In this document: positions 7,556 through 15,478 of the stretch, one piece after another
How the letters are laid out: every line of letters starts with the position of its first letter
Numbering within the stretch: the first letter of the stretch is position 1
Source: Comamonadaceae bacterium
GTDB lineage: Bacteria; Pseudomonadota; Gammaproteobacteria; Burkholderiales; Burkholderiaceae_C
Direction of reading: 5' to 3'
DNA length: 64,000 nt
Assembly: GCA_027486755.1 (NCBI GenBank)
Contig: JAIXOM010000011.1
Span: 1 to 64,000 of the forward strand
The notes under the pieces: model-generated
Databases searched by the model: none
What the model saw: the letters and a program-made list of their open reading frames with translations, nothing else
What the model was told of the DNA's origin: nothing
Made by a program: the position numbers and the translations under genes

Positions 7556-8721
7556 ACTCGCCCACTTCCACCCCTCTGGTTTTTACCAACGCGCAATTAG
7601 TGCTTCAAGATGAAGTGAAGAAGGGCAGTCTGATGAGCCAGCATGGTTTGATTCAGCACATTGATCAAGGCCAAACGTCGGTCCCTCATGCCATCGATTT
7701 GCAGGGTGACTATCTCATTCCGGGCCTGGTCGAGGTTCACACCGACAACTTCGAGCGGCACATGATGCCTAGGCCCAAGGTGCGTTGGGATGACGCACCC
7801 GCACTGCTAGCGCACGATGCAGAAGTGGCTGCTGCTGGCATTACAACCGTGTTAGATGCCTTGGGCGTGGGCGAGGCCGATCCTGACAGCGTTCGCGGCA
7901 GTGAATGGGACACCGTCTTGGCCTGCCTTTCGGACTTTGTGGCGCGGGATACGCTTCGCGCCGAACATTTTCTGCATGTGCGTTGTGAGTTGCCAGCGCC
8001 TAACACCCTTGAATTATTCAAGCCATTTGCCGGACACGATTTGGTAAAAATGATTTCCGTCATGGACCACACGCCTGGCCAGCGTCAATGGGAAAACATT
8101 GAACATGCTTGGATCTATTTTTCTGGCAAAAAAGGCTGGACCCAACAGAAATTTGAAGAGCGTGTGGCCATGGCTCAAGATGCGCAGGCTCGGTATGCCA
8201 AACCTCACCGCGCCTATCTCACCCAATATTGCCAAGACAATCAAATTGCACTGGCCAGCCATGACGACACCACAGTAGCGCATGTGGAAGAAGCATTCGC
8301 CGAAGGCGCTACCGTGTGTGAGTTTCCCACCACCGTTGCGGCCGCTCAAGCGGCGAAGGCCCGAAATATGTTGACCATTATGGGCGGACCGAATGTGGTT
8401 CGTGGCGGCTCGCATTCTGGCAATGTATCTGCCATTGAATTGGCCAAGTTAGGCCTGGTCGATATTTTGTCCTCCGACTACGTGCCCGGCAGTTTGATGT
8501 CTGCCACAGTACGACTCACAGAAACCACCGATATAAGCCTGCCACAGGCTGTGGCCTTGGTCAGTCGCAACCCGGCTAAATCGATAGGGCTTCATGACAG
8601 GGGCAGTCTGGAGGTGGGTTTGCGAGCCGACTTGGTGCAAGTTCGCATGATCACCCTGCCAGATGGACGTCATCAACCCATTGTCCGTGCTGTATGGCGT
8701 AGGGGCATTCGGGTTATTTAA
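7552..8721 (+). CDS. phnM: Alpha-D-ribose 1-methylphosphonate 5-triphosphate diphosphatase PhnM
   Basis: PhnM removes diphosphate from the ribosyl-phosphonate 5-triphosphate intermediate to give the 5-phosphate that PhnJ cleaves. It is an amidohydrolase-superfamily metalloenzyme. The 389 residues contain LVEVHTDNFERHMMPRPKV near residue 58, the later ASHDDTT histidine motif, and SSDYVP near residue 305, all typical of PhnM. It ends the core operon. An 80-base gap then precedes phnC on the same strand. Confidence 0.95.
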   Translation: MNSPTSTPLVFTNAQLVLQDEVKKGSLMSQHGLIQHIDQGQTSVPHAIDLQGDYLIPGLVEVHTDNFERHMMPRPKVRWDDAPALLAHDAEVAAAGITTVLDALGVGEADPDSVRGSEWDTVLACLSDFVARDTLRAEHFLHVRCELPAPNTLELFKPFAGHDLVKMISVMDHTPGQRQWENIEHAWIYFSGKKGWTQQKFEERVAMAQDAQARYAKPHRAYLTQYCQDNQIALASHDDTTVAHVEEAFAEGATVCEFPTTVAAAQAAKARNMLTIMGGPNVVRGGSHSGNVSAIELAKLGLVDILSSDYVPGSLMSATVRLTETTDISLPQAVALVSRNPAKSIGLHDRGSLEVGLRADLVQVRMITLPDGRHQPIVRAVWRRGIRVI

Positions 8722-8801
8722 GCGTGTCACGGTGTTGAAATAATTCCACCGTAACGTCAGTTTTCCTGTCGACTTGATTTGCCGTCTTCCAGATTGAACA
8801 C

Positions 8802-9623
8802 ATGCAGTCTCTAGCCATTCGAAATTTAACCAAGCAATTTGGTGAGCACACTGCAGTTGACCGTGTTTCGCTGGATGTGAAATCTGGAAGTTTTGTGGGT
8901 GTCATTGGGCGTTCAGGCGCCGGCAAATCAACATTGCTTCGCATGATCAATCGTCTGAACGAACCCACCCACGGGTCTATTGAATACGACGGTACCGTTG
9001 TAACCGACCTGAAGGGTGTGGCCTTGAATGAGTGGCGCCGCAATTGCGCCATGGTTTTTCAGCAGTTCAACTTGGTTGGGCGCTTGGATGTCCTCACCAA
9101 CGTGCTCATGGGACGTCTGACGACTGTGCCGACTTGGCGTGCGCTGCTAACCCTATGGAGTGACGCAGACAAGCTGGATGCATTGGAAACATTAGACCGC
9201 TTTGGGATGGCCGACTTTGCAGCCCAAAGGTGCGATCAGCTTTCAGGAGGGCAGCAACAGCGTGTAGCCATCTGCCGTGCATTGCTTCAGCGGCCCCAAA
9301 TTATTTTGGCCGATGAACCAATTGCATCGCTTGACCCCAAAAACACACAAATGGTCATGGATGCCTTGAAGCGGATCAACAACGAATTGGGCATTACGGT
9401 GATCTGCAATTTGCACGACCTCGATATTGCGCGAAGTTACTGCAACAGATTGGTCGGCATGTCTCAAGGTCAAATTGTTTTTGATGACGTACCAGAAAAC
9501 TTTACAGAGAGCTTGTCTCAAAGTCTTTATGGCATTGAAGTCAACGATTCTGAACTAATTTCACAGGCCAATTTGAATTCTCCTAAGGTGGTTTCTTTGA
9601 ACCGCCAAATTAACCGCGCCTAG
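8802..9623 (+). CDS. phnC: Phosphonate ABC transporter ATP-binding protein PhnC
   Basis: PhnC powers phosphonate import with PhnD and the two PhnE permeases. The 273 residues show Walker [10 protein letters not shown] at 36-44, a Q-loop in [11 protein letters not shown], signature LSGGQQQR, Walker [14 protein letters not shown] and the switch motif [12 protein letters not shown], all characteristic of PhnC rather than general ABC ATPases. It opens the transport part of the plus-strand cluster, 80 bases after phnM. Confidence 0.94.
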   Translation: MQSLAIRNLTKQFGEHTAVDRVSLDVKSGSFVGVIGRSGAGKSTLLRMINRLNEPTHGSIEYDGTVVTDLKGVALNEWRRNCAMVFQQFNLVGRLDVLTNVLMGRLTTVPTWRALLTLWSDADKLDALETLDRFGMADFAAQRCDQLSGGQQQRVAICRALLQRPQIILADEPIASLDPKNTQMVMDALKRINNELGITVICNLHDLDIARSYCNRLVGMSQGQIVFDDVPENFTESLSQSLYGIEVNDSELISQANLNSPKVVSLNRQINRA

Positions 9624-9667
9624 TTTTATCACTGGCATTCCCCCCCCAATTTTTTAAAGGATCTTTC

Positions 9668-10570
9668 ATGTCGTTCAATCGTCGTGCAGTACTTGCATTG
9701 GCAGCCTCCAGTGTCTTGGCCATTTCTGCCCAAGCACAAGACTGGAAAGCCAAATACCCTGAATTGGTTTTCGCCACAATTCCTGCCGAAAATGCAGCTC
9801 AAGTCACTGAGCGCTTTAAAGACTTTGGTGCCTATTTGGCGAAAGAAATTGGCATACCAGTTAGGTTGCGCGTAGTCGGTGACTATGCCGCTGTCATTGA
9901 AGGCCAGCGTGCCGAGCAAATTCACATTGCCTACTATGGTCCCGCCTCTTACGCCCGTGCTCGCATGATTGGCGTAAAGACAACTCCCTTCGTCATCGAA
10001 GTAGCCAAGGGCGGTGTGAAGGGTTACCACGCTGTGTTTTACGTCAAGGCCAATTCTCCATACAAAACCATTGCCGATTTGAAGGGCAAAAACTTAGGCT
10101 TGGTCGATCCCAACTCAACATCGGGCAACAACGTGCCACGTTTTGCAATGCACGGCATGAAAATCAACCCGGAGGAGCATTTCAGCAAAGTGGTTTACAC
10201 CGGTAGCCACGTCAATGCCGTGATGGCTTTGAACCAAGGTACTGTTGATGTGGCTGCCAACTGGTGGAACAATGAAAATGACTCAGAACTTGTTCGCATG
10301 TCCGACAAAGGCATGGTTAAAAAAGAAGACTTCCGAATCATTTTCAAGTCAGACCAAATTGTGAACAGCCCTGTTGCGTATTTGGACGGCTTGCCTGCTG
10401 AACTGAAAAAACGCATCGAACAAGCCTTCCTGAATGCGCATCTGAAAGACAAAGCTGCGTTTGAGAAGTTGTCTGACGGCAAGGCCGAGCCTTTCCAGAC
10501 CGTGACGCATGAAGCCTATTTGCCAGTTATCGAATTGAACAAGTTCGTCGACAGCTTGCGCAAGCGTTAA
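9668..10570 (+). CDS. phnD: Phosphonate ABC transporter periplasmic binding protein PhnD
   Basis: PhnD is the periplasmic receptor that captures phosphonates for PhnCE. A signal peptide (basic start, hydrophobic core, cleavage near AQAQD at residue 24) opens the 300 residues. Typical PhnD segments include TERFKDFGAYLAKEIGIPV, IAYYGPASY and LVDPNSTSGNNVPRF. An AAAGGATC ribosome-binding site precedes the ATG. The substrate range (2-aminoethylphosphonate, methylphosphonate or others) cannot be read from the sequence. Confidence 0.94.
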   Translation: MSFNRRAVLALAASSVLAISAQAQDWKAKYPELVFATIPAENAAQVTERFKDFGAYLAKEIGIPVRLRVVGDYAAVIEGQRAEQIHIAYYGPASYARARMIGVKTTPFVIEVAKGGVKGYHAVFYVKANSPYKTIADLKGKNLGLVDPNSTSGNNVPRFAMHGMKINPEEHFSKVVYTGSHVNAVMALNQGTVDVAANWWNNENDSELVRMSDKGMVKKEDFRIIFKSDQIVNSPVAYLDGLPAELKKRIEQAFLNAHLKDKAAFEKLSDGKAEPFQTVTHEAYLPVIELNKFVDSLRKR

Positions 10571-10576
10571 TCTGCT

Positions 10577-11440
10577 GTGAACGCTCTCCATTCAAGATCA
10601 ATGGAGATGGCCTATGCCCAAGCGGTGGCGTTAAAACGCCGCCAGCTTTGGCTAGGCCTTTTTCTGCTGGCCGTCCTGGTTCTTTTATCCGGCCATGTTG
10701 CTGAAATTTCTTTCTCCAAGTTGTATCAGCACATTGGTAGCTTTGCCAGCTACATTGACAGAATCTTTCACCTGGAAAATGGACGTCCCGTTATTTCAGA
10801 TCCTGCTGAATGGTTCTGGGGCTGGAAGAAGTGGTTAGCCCTCATGGGCGAAACCCTCTTAATGGCTTATTTAGGCACTTTGTTGGGTGCTACCGCAGCA
10901 TTTGTCTTGTGTTTCTTGGCCAGTCAAAATCTGACGAAGAGCAAGGGCGTAGTGTTTTTCACTCGCCGACTCATGGAATTTTGCAGAACAGTGCCTGAAT
11001 TGGTTTTTGCACTGATCTTTGTTGTTGCCTTCAGTTTGGGGCCCTTGCCTGGTATCTTGGCCTTGGCCATCCACTCCGCAGGCGCTCTGGGTAAACTGTT
11101 TGCTGAAGTCGTCGAGAACATCGACATGAAGCCAGTGGATGGCGTGGTTGCTACGGGTGGTAATTGGTTCCACAAAATTCGGTTTGCCGTTTTGCCACAA
11201 GTGGCTTCTAATTTCGCGAGCTATGCATTGTTGCGTTTTGAAATCAATGTCAGAGGCGCATCCGTTTTAGGCTTCGTGGGCGCTGGCGGCATTGGCCAAA
11301 CTTTGCTGGAAGTGATCAGAAAATTTTACTACGCAGACGTCAGTGCCTTGTTGGTCATGATCATCGCAACAGTCATGATCATTGACGCAGTGACTGCAAG
11401 AATTCGTCACAGGTTAATTGGACTGGAAGCCAAGTCATGA
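10577..11440 (+). CDS. phnE: Phosphonate ABC transporter permease PhnE (first copy)
   Basis: This is an inner-membrane permease of the phosphonate importer with several hydrophobic spans. The 287 residues include the family-typical ETLLMAYLGTLLGA entry to the membrane domain and the coupling region around GALGKLFAEVVENID, with AGGIGQTL near the end. It begins at GTG 10577, six bases after phnD. ATG codons about seven residues in could also serve. It overlaps the second permease by four bases, so the transporter uses two different PhnE chains. Confidence 0.92.
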   Translation: MNALHSRSMEMAYAQAVALKRRQLWLGLFLLAVLVLLSGHVAEISFSKLYQHIGSFASYIDRIFHLENGRPVISDPAEWFWGWKKWLALMGETLLMAYLGTLLGATAAFVLCFLASQNLTKSKGVVFFTRRLMEFCRTVPELVFALIFVVAFSLGPLPGILALAIHSAGALGKLFAEVVENIDMKPVDGVVATGGNWFHKIRFAVLPQVASNFASYALLRFEINVRGASVLGFVGAGGIGQTLLEVIRKFYYADVSALLVMIIATVMIIDAVTARIRHRLIGLEAKS

Positions 11441-12312
11441 GTGATGTGACTGTCAATCCATTGGCTGCATCCGATTTGGCCCCGCGCGAGTTGCTTCGCC
11501 GCCGCTATGCGAGGCATTTCAAACCTTTCTACCAAGACAATTTGATGGCCATTTTCATTGGCTTGGTGGCCTTGGCTGTGTTTGTCTTTGGCATCTACAA
11601 ATTAGAAATGACCTTTGCCCGCTTGTGGGGCGGGCTAGGTGAATTGGGCAAGATGGTGGTGCTGATGCTACCCCCCAATCCCGAATCGTGGGCCATGACC
11701 AAAATTTATCTTTATGCTGTGCTAGAAACTTTGGCCATTGCCTTGTTGGGTACATTGTCTGCAGCATTGGCCGCTTTTCCGCTTGGTTTTTTGGCTGCTC
11801 GCAACACCACCTTCAACAGCTTGGTCCAATTCATGGCGAGACGCAGTTCCGACACATTGCGCGGCGTCGATATCTTAATTTGGGCCTTGATCTGGATTAA
11901 CGTGGTTGGATTAGGCCCCTTTGCAGGTGTGCTGGCCTTGTTCATGGCCGACCTTGGCATTTTCGGAAAATTGTTTTCTGAGGCCATAGAAACGGCAGAT
12001 CACAAGCCAGTAGAGGGCGTGCTTTCAACAGGTGGTTCTAAGCTTGCCTCGGTTCGTTTTGGCATCTTGCCTCAGTTGATGCCGGTGTTGTTAAGCCAAG
12101 TGCTCTATGCCTTTGAATCCAACACGCGCAGCGCGTCCATCATTGGCATTGTGGGTGCGGGTGGTATTGGCTTGATCTTGTCTGAGCAAATCAGAACCAT
12201 GGAATTTCAGCAAATGTCATTTGTCATTTTGTTGATCTTGATCACAGTAGCCATCATTGATTTTCTGTGTTCCAAGTTGCGTTTCGCTATCATTGGCGTT
12301 CGTGCTCGGTAA
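11437..12312 (+). CDS. phnE: Phosphonate ABC transporter permease PhnE (second copy)
   Basis: This second PhnE-type permease (291 residues) is clearly a paralogue of the preceding gene. Shared positions include ETLAIALLGTLSAA, DLGIFGKLFSEAIETAD and GAGGIGLIL. Many proteobacteria carry paired PhnE1/PhnE2 chains that form a heterodimeric channel. The ATG overlaps the upstream stop by four bases. The next gene follows after 21 bases. Confidence 0.92.
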   Translation: MSDVTVNPLAASDLAPRELLRRRYARHFKPFYQDNLMAIFIGLVALAVFVFGIYKLEMTFARLWGGLGELGKMVVLMLPPNPESWAMTKIYLYAVLETLAIALLGTLSAALAAFPLGFLAARNTTFNSLVQFMARRSSDTLRGVDILIWALIWINVVGLGPFAGVLALFMADLGIFGKLFSEAIETADHKPVEGVLSTGGSKLASVRFGILPQLMPVLLSQVLYAFESNTRSASIIGIVGAGGIGLILSEQIRTMEFQQMSFVILLILITVAIIDFLCSKLRFAIIGVRAR

Positions 12313-12333
12313 TTACCCAAAAGATGTTTCAGA

Positions 12334-12894
12334 ATGTCATTGTCAATTCCTGAAATTGTTCAACTCTTAAGCAGTCGTGCCACCACTTGGTATGGCCAAG
12401 AGGCTGTTAGCCAACTCGATCATGCCTTGCAGTGTGCGGCGCTGGCAGAAAAAAACAATGAGACGCCTGAAACTGTTGTAGCCGCCTTACTCCATGATTT
12501 GGGGCATATGTTGAGCCCTCATCAGCCCAGCGTTTCGCTCGCTGAAACCTTGCCAAGCAAAGATGACTTGCATCAATTTGTGGCCTTGCCGTTTTTGCGA
12601 AGTCTGTTTCCTGATGCCGTTTTAGAGCCCATCAAGCTGCATGTTGATGCTAAGCGCTATTTGTGTGCTGTAGATTCGGGCTATTGGGCAGACCTTTCGC
12701 CAGCCTCCAAGCACAGTCTTGTGTTGCAGGGCGGCATGTTTGATGAGAAGCAAATTGGTGCATTTGAAGATTTGCCCTACCACGCAGAGGCGGTTCGCCT
12801 TAGACGTTACGACGACTTGGCCAAGGTTCCAGGCCACCCAACCCCTGATTTAGCTCACTTTGAAAAATTGATGGTGCAAGTGAGCGCTCAGTAA
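12334..12894 (+). CDS. PhnZ-like HD-domain phosphonate oxygenase
   Basis: The 186-residue protein belongs to the mixed-valent di-iron HD-domain oxygenases typified by PhnZ, which oxidatively cleave alpha-hydroxylated phosphonates to phosphate. Tyr20, Glu23, His30, His54-Asp55 and His58 are present. Their spacing equals, from memory, that of PhnZ Tyr24, Glu27, His34, His58-Asp59 and His62. A later HVDAKRYL segment carries the conserved lysine. The partner PhnY, which makes the hydroxylated substrate from 2-aminoethylphosphonate, is not in the window. The gene follows phnE by 21 bases and probably shares its transcript. The exact substrate is unknown, so I give no symbol. Confidence 0.8.
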   Translation: MSLSIPEIVQLLSSRATTWYGQEAVSQLDHALQCAALAEKNNETPETVVAALLHDLGHMLSPHQPSVSLAETLPSKDDLHQFVALPFLRSLFPDAVLEPIKLHVDAKRYLCAVDSGYWADLSPASKHSLVLQGGMFDEKQIGAFEDLPYHAEAVRLRRYDDLAKVPGHPTPDLAHFEKLMVQVSAQ

Positions 12895-12978
12895 AAATCC
12901 AGATCAAGGCCGACTCAAGCATGGAAACTTGTCTTTCCGAGTTTTCAGTAGCGCTGCACTGGCTCTTGTGAGCCGGGC

Positions 12979-15111
12979 TCAGATGCTCAGGGGGTCGACA
13001 TCCAAGGCCCAGCGAATCAGCGGTTTGAAGGCGCTCTGGCGGCGCAGTTCGGTCAGCACCGGCTGCCAGGCGGCCATGAACTGCTGCAGGGCTGGCCGTG
13101 AGGTGCTTTCGAGCAGCATCTGCGCGCGCTCGACGTCGGCCACCCGCTGCAGCGTCAGCGGCACCGCCGGGTAAAGGCTGACCCGTTCGCCGCCAGGCAG
13201 GCCGGCCTCCAGGGCGGCCTGGGCGGCGGCGCGCAAAAAGTCCTGTGCCAATTCCTGGCTGCGTGCGTCGGCGCGCAGCAAGGCGATGTGGCCGAAGGGC
13301 GGCAGCCCAGCGGCCTGCCGCTCTTGCAGCTCGGTATCGGCAAAGCCGGGATAGTCGCCGCGCTGCAGGGCCGCAAACAAGGGGTGACGCGGGTGAAAGG
13401 TCTGCACCCACATCTGGCTGCGGCTGCCTTGCTCGGCCTTGCGGCCAGCGCGCCCAGCGGCTTGCATCAAGAGCGCAAACAGCCGTTCGGGCGCGCGAAA
13501 GTCGCTGGAAAACAGAGAGCCATCCGGGTTCACGGCAGCCACCAGGGTGATGTTGCGAAAGTCGTGCCCTTTGGTGATCATTTGTGTGCCTACCAGCACA
13601 TCGACCTGGCCTTCATGCACCTGATCGAGCTGCGCTTGCAACTCGCCCTTGCCGCGGGTGCTGTCAGCGTCGATGCGGCCGACCTTGAGGGGCGAGCCAT
13701 CAGGCCGGCGCAGGTCGGACAACAGCAGCTGCACATGTTCTTCGAGCTTTTCGGTGCCGCGGCCCACCGGCGCCAGATCGACATTGCCGCAGTCGGGGCA
13801 GCCGCGCGGCACCGGGTCGGCGTAGCCGCAGTGGTGGCAGCGCAGACTGCGGTCGAGTTTGTGAAACACCCGGTGCGCGCTGCAATGCGGGCATTGGCTT
13901 TTCCAGCCGCAGTCGTGGCAGGCCAGCACGGGCGCATAGCCGCGCCGGTTGAGAAAGATCAGCGACTGCTCGCCGCGGCCCACCCGCTCGGCCATGGCCT
14001 GCAGCAAGGGCGGGGCCAGCACGGCACCGCGGGGCTGCTGGCCCATGTCGACCAGCTTGACCTCGGGCCCGCTGTCGCCCGCCGCAGCGCCGATGCGCCG
14101 GCGCATGTCCAGCCGCAGATAGCGCCCGCTCAGGCAGGCTTGCCAGCTCTCCATCGAGGGCGTGGCCGAGCCCAGAAGCACCCGGCAGCTGCGCTCGCCT
14201 GCGGCGCCCGGAGCCCCAGCCTGCGCCGCCAGCCGCTGGCTTTCCAGCCGGGCGCGGTAGATCGCCAGGTCGCGCGCGGAATAGCGCGCGCCTTCCTGCT
14301 GCTTGTAGCTGGGGTCGTGCTCCTCGTCGACCACGATCAGCCGCAGCCCCGGCAATGAAGCCAGCACCGCCATGCGGGTGCCCAGCACCACCCGGGCCTG
14401 CCCGCTGTGCGCGGCCAGCCAGCTCTTGAGCCGCTGCGCCGGGCTCAAACCGCTGTGCAGTGCCACCACCCGGCCGGCGCCCAGGTGGGCAAAGCGGTCC
14501 TGCAGCCGCTGCTGTAATTGCGGGGTGAGGTTGATCTCGGGCACCATCACCAACACCTGGGCCTGCGCATCGGCTTGCAGCACCTCTTCGGCGGCGCGCA
14601 GGTAGACCTCGGTCTTGCCGCTGCCGGTGGCCCCGAACAGCAGCGCTGGCTTGTCGGCCCCTGCGAAGCCCTGCAAGGCCGCTTCCTGCTCCTGGCTCAG
14701 CATGGGCCGCTCGGGCGCTGGCCCGGTCTGGCCGTCGTCGCCGCTCTTGCGCTTGAGACGTCGGGCCAATTGCAAGGTATCGAGCTCGCGCAACTGTGGC
14801 GGCAGCGCCGCCAGCGCCACCTCACCCAAGGAGCGCTGGTAATAGCCGGCTGCAAAGCCTATCAGGGCGCGCCAGCTGGCAGACAGCTCGGCAATGCCTT
14901 CCAGCACGCCGCGCACCGTTTTGGCCTTGTCCTGCGCCAGTGTCCCCGCATCGGCGCGCACCGCCCAGACCACGCCCAGCACCTCGCGCCGGCCCAAAGG
15001 CACTCGTACCAATTGCCCGGGCGAAAGCGCTGACTCACTTTCATAGGTCAGCGGCCCGGCCACGCTGCTGTGGGCCGGGGTAGCAACGACGATGTCCAGC
15101 CAGAAACTCAT
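12979..15111 (-). CDS. priA: Primosomal protein N', replication restart helicase PriA
   Basis: PriA recognises stalled forks and reloads the replisome. The 710 residues fit the family. In order they show the N-terminal DNA-binding domain, helicase Walker A FGATGSGKTEVYL near residue 160, DEEH box, motif III LLGSATPSMES, and eight zinc-binding cysteines in CHDCG, CPHC, CHHCGY and CPDCG, then helicase C-terminal motifs GTQMITKGHDF and QAAGRAGR. It is convergent with the phosphonate island, and its stop at 12979 marks the island's right border. GC content and codon use are those of the host chromosome. Confidence 0.96.
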   Translation of the reverse strand: MSFWLDIVVATPAHSSVAGPLTYESESALSPGQLVRVPLGRREVLGVVWAVRADAGTLAQDKAKTVRGVLEGIAELSASWRALIGFAAGYYQRSLGEVALAALPPQLRELDTLQLARRLKRKSGDDGQTGPAPERPMLSQEQEAALQGFAGADKPALLFGATGSGKTEVYLRAAEEVLQADAQAQVLVMVPEINLTPQLQQRLQDRFAHLGAGRVVALHSGLSPAQRLKSWLAAHSGQARVVLGTRMAVLASLPGLRLIVVDEEHDPSYKQQEGARYSARDLAIYRARLESQRLAAQAGAPGAAGERSCRVLLGSATPSMESWQACLSGRYLRLDMRRRIGAAAGDSGPEVKLVDMGQQPRGAVLAPPLLQAMAERVGRGEQSLIFLNRRGYAPVLACHDCGWKSQCPHCSAHRVFHKLDRSLRCHHCGYADPVPRGCPDCGNVDLAPVGRGTEKLEEHVQLLLSDLRRPDGSPLKVGRIDADSTRGKGELQAQLDQVHEGQVDVLVGTQMITKGHDFRNITLVAAVNPDGSLFSSDFRAPERLFALLMQAAGRAGRKAEQGSRSQMWVQTFHPRHPLFAALQRGDYPGFADTELQERQAAGLPPFGHIALLRADARSQELAQDFLRAAAQAALEAGLPGGERVSLYPAVPLTLQRVADVERAQMLLESTSRPALQQFMAAWQPVLTELRRQSAFKPLIRWALDVDPLSI

Positions 15112-15152
15112 GGTTGAGTGGGGATTTTTCCCGTTTCACCTTCGCAAGTTGA

Positions 15153-15319
15153 GCTAAGTGCTTGATTTAACACGGCCTTTACACCTGTCCAGCGTTCTTG
15201 TGGATAACTTTGTTGATAGCTTGCCCCGGCCGCGCTACAAGCCTTGTAAATCAAGGGCTTGCTTGGATTGCACGGAAAATCGGCAAAAACACAATCTCTA
15301 TAAAAATCAAGCACTTAGC
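15153..15319. repeat. 16-bp inverted repeat spanning 167 bases upstream of priA
   Basis: GCTAAGTGCTTGATTT at 15153-15168 is exactly reverse-complementary to AAATCAAGCACTTAGC at 15304-15319. The 135-base interior holds one DnaA-box-like site. In RNA the arms could form a long closing stem; in DNA they could be paired protein sites. The region is upstream of priA, on whose transcript it could form a structured leader. Confidence 0.6.
15198..15207 (-). promoter_or_regulatory. DnaA box
   Basis: TTGTGGATAA on the plus strand reads TTATCCACAA on the minus strand, matching the high-affinity DnaA box TTATCCACA. It lies 87 bases upstream of the priA start inside the 16-bp inverted repeat. A single site can occur by chance, but a full match in a GC-rich genome is uncommon. 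Confidence 0.5.
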
Positions 15320-15385
15320 AACGCTATGCCTTTTATAGCGAGCCTCATTGGCGCAGTGGCTTCTTGCCGCAGCGCAACACGAATT

Positions 15386-15395
15386 TTGTGCATAA
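15386..15395 (-). promoter_or_regulatory. Second DnaA-box-like site
   Basis: TTGTGCATAA reads TTATGCACAA on the minus strand and fits the relaxed DnaA box TTWTNCACA. It has the same orientation as the site at 15198 and lies 188 bases from it, between hemE and the inverted repeat. Confidence 0.35.
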
Positions 15396-15478
15396 GTTGC
15401 CCCGCGAGGGCCAATTTCATGCTAGGGCGCCGTGCCCCGCGACCCGGCTGACCCGGCCAGGCGCGAGCCGCCTGCTCT

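Larger units (their letters stand above)
378..12950. other. Phosphonate-utilisation island of atypical composition
   Basis: Every gene from 378 to 12894 relates to phosphonate uptake or breakdown, or sits in the same operons. Hand counts show lower GC than on the right: 22 of 60 bases at 2581-2640, 31 of 60 at 1021-1080 and 31 of 60 at 4681-4740, against 38 of 60 at 13321-13380 inside priA. TTG leucine and AT-ending codons are frequent inside the island and rare outside. The shift coincides with gene borders, at about 300-490 on the left and 12895-12978 on the right. I found no integrase, transposase or obvious flanking repeat. Horizontal acquisition is an inference from composition. Confidence 0.6.
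15112..15478. promoter_or_regulatory. priA leader region with DnaA boxes and inverted repeat
   Basis: This 367-base gap between priA and hemE (both minus strand) holds no credible gene. It is more AT-rich than its neighbours and contains two DnaA-box-like sites, a widely spaced 16-bp inverted repeat and a local hairpin around 15239-15263 (CAAGCC paired with GGCTTG). The priA promoter must lie here. Separate entries give the elements. Confidence 0.6.

Noticed and set aside
15112-15478. Chromosomal origin oriC
   Set aside because: Only two DnaA-like boxes, no dnaA or dnaN gene and no box cluster. A regulatory role for priA is more economical.
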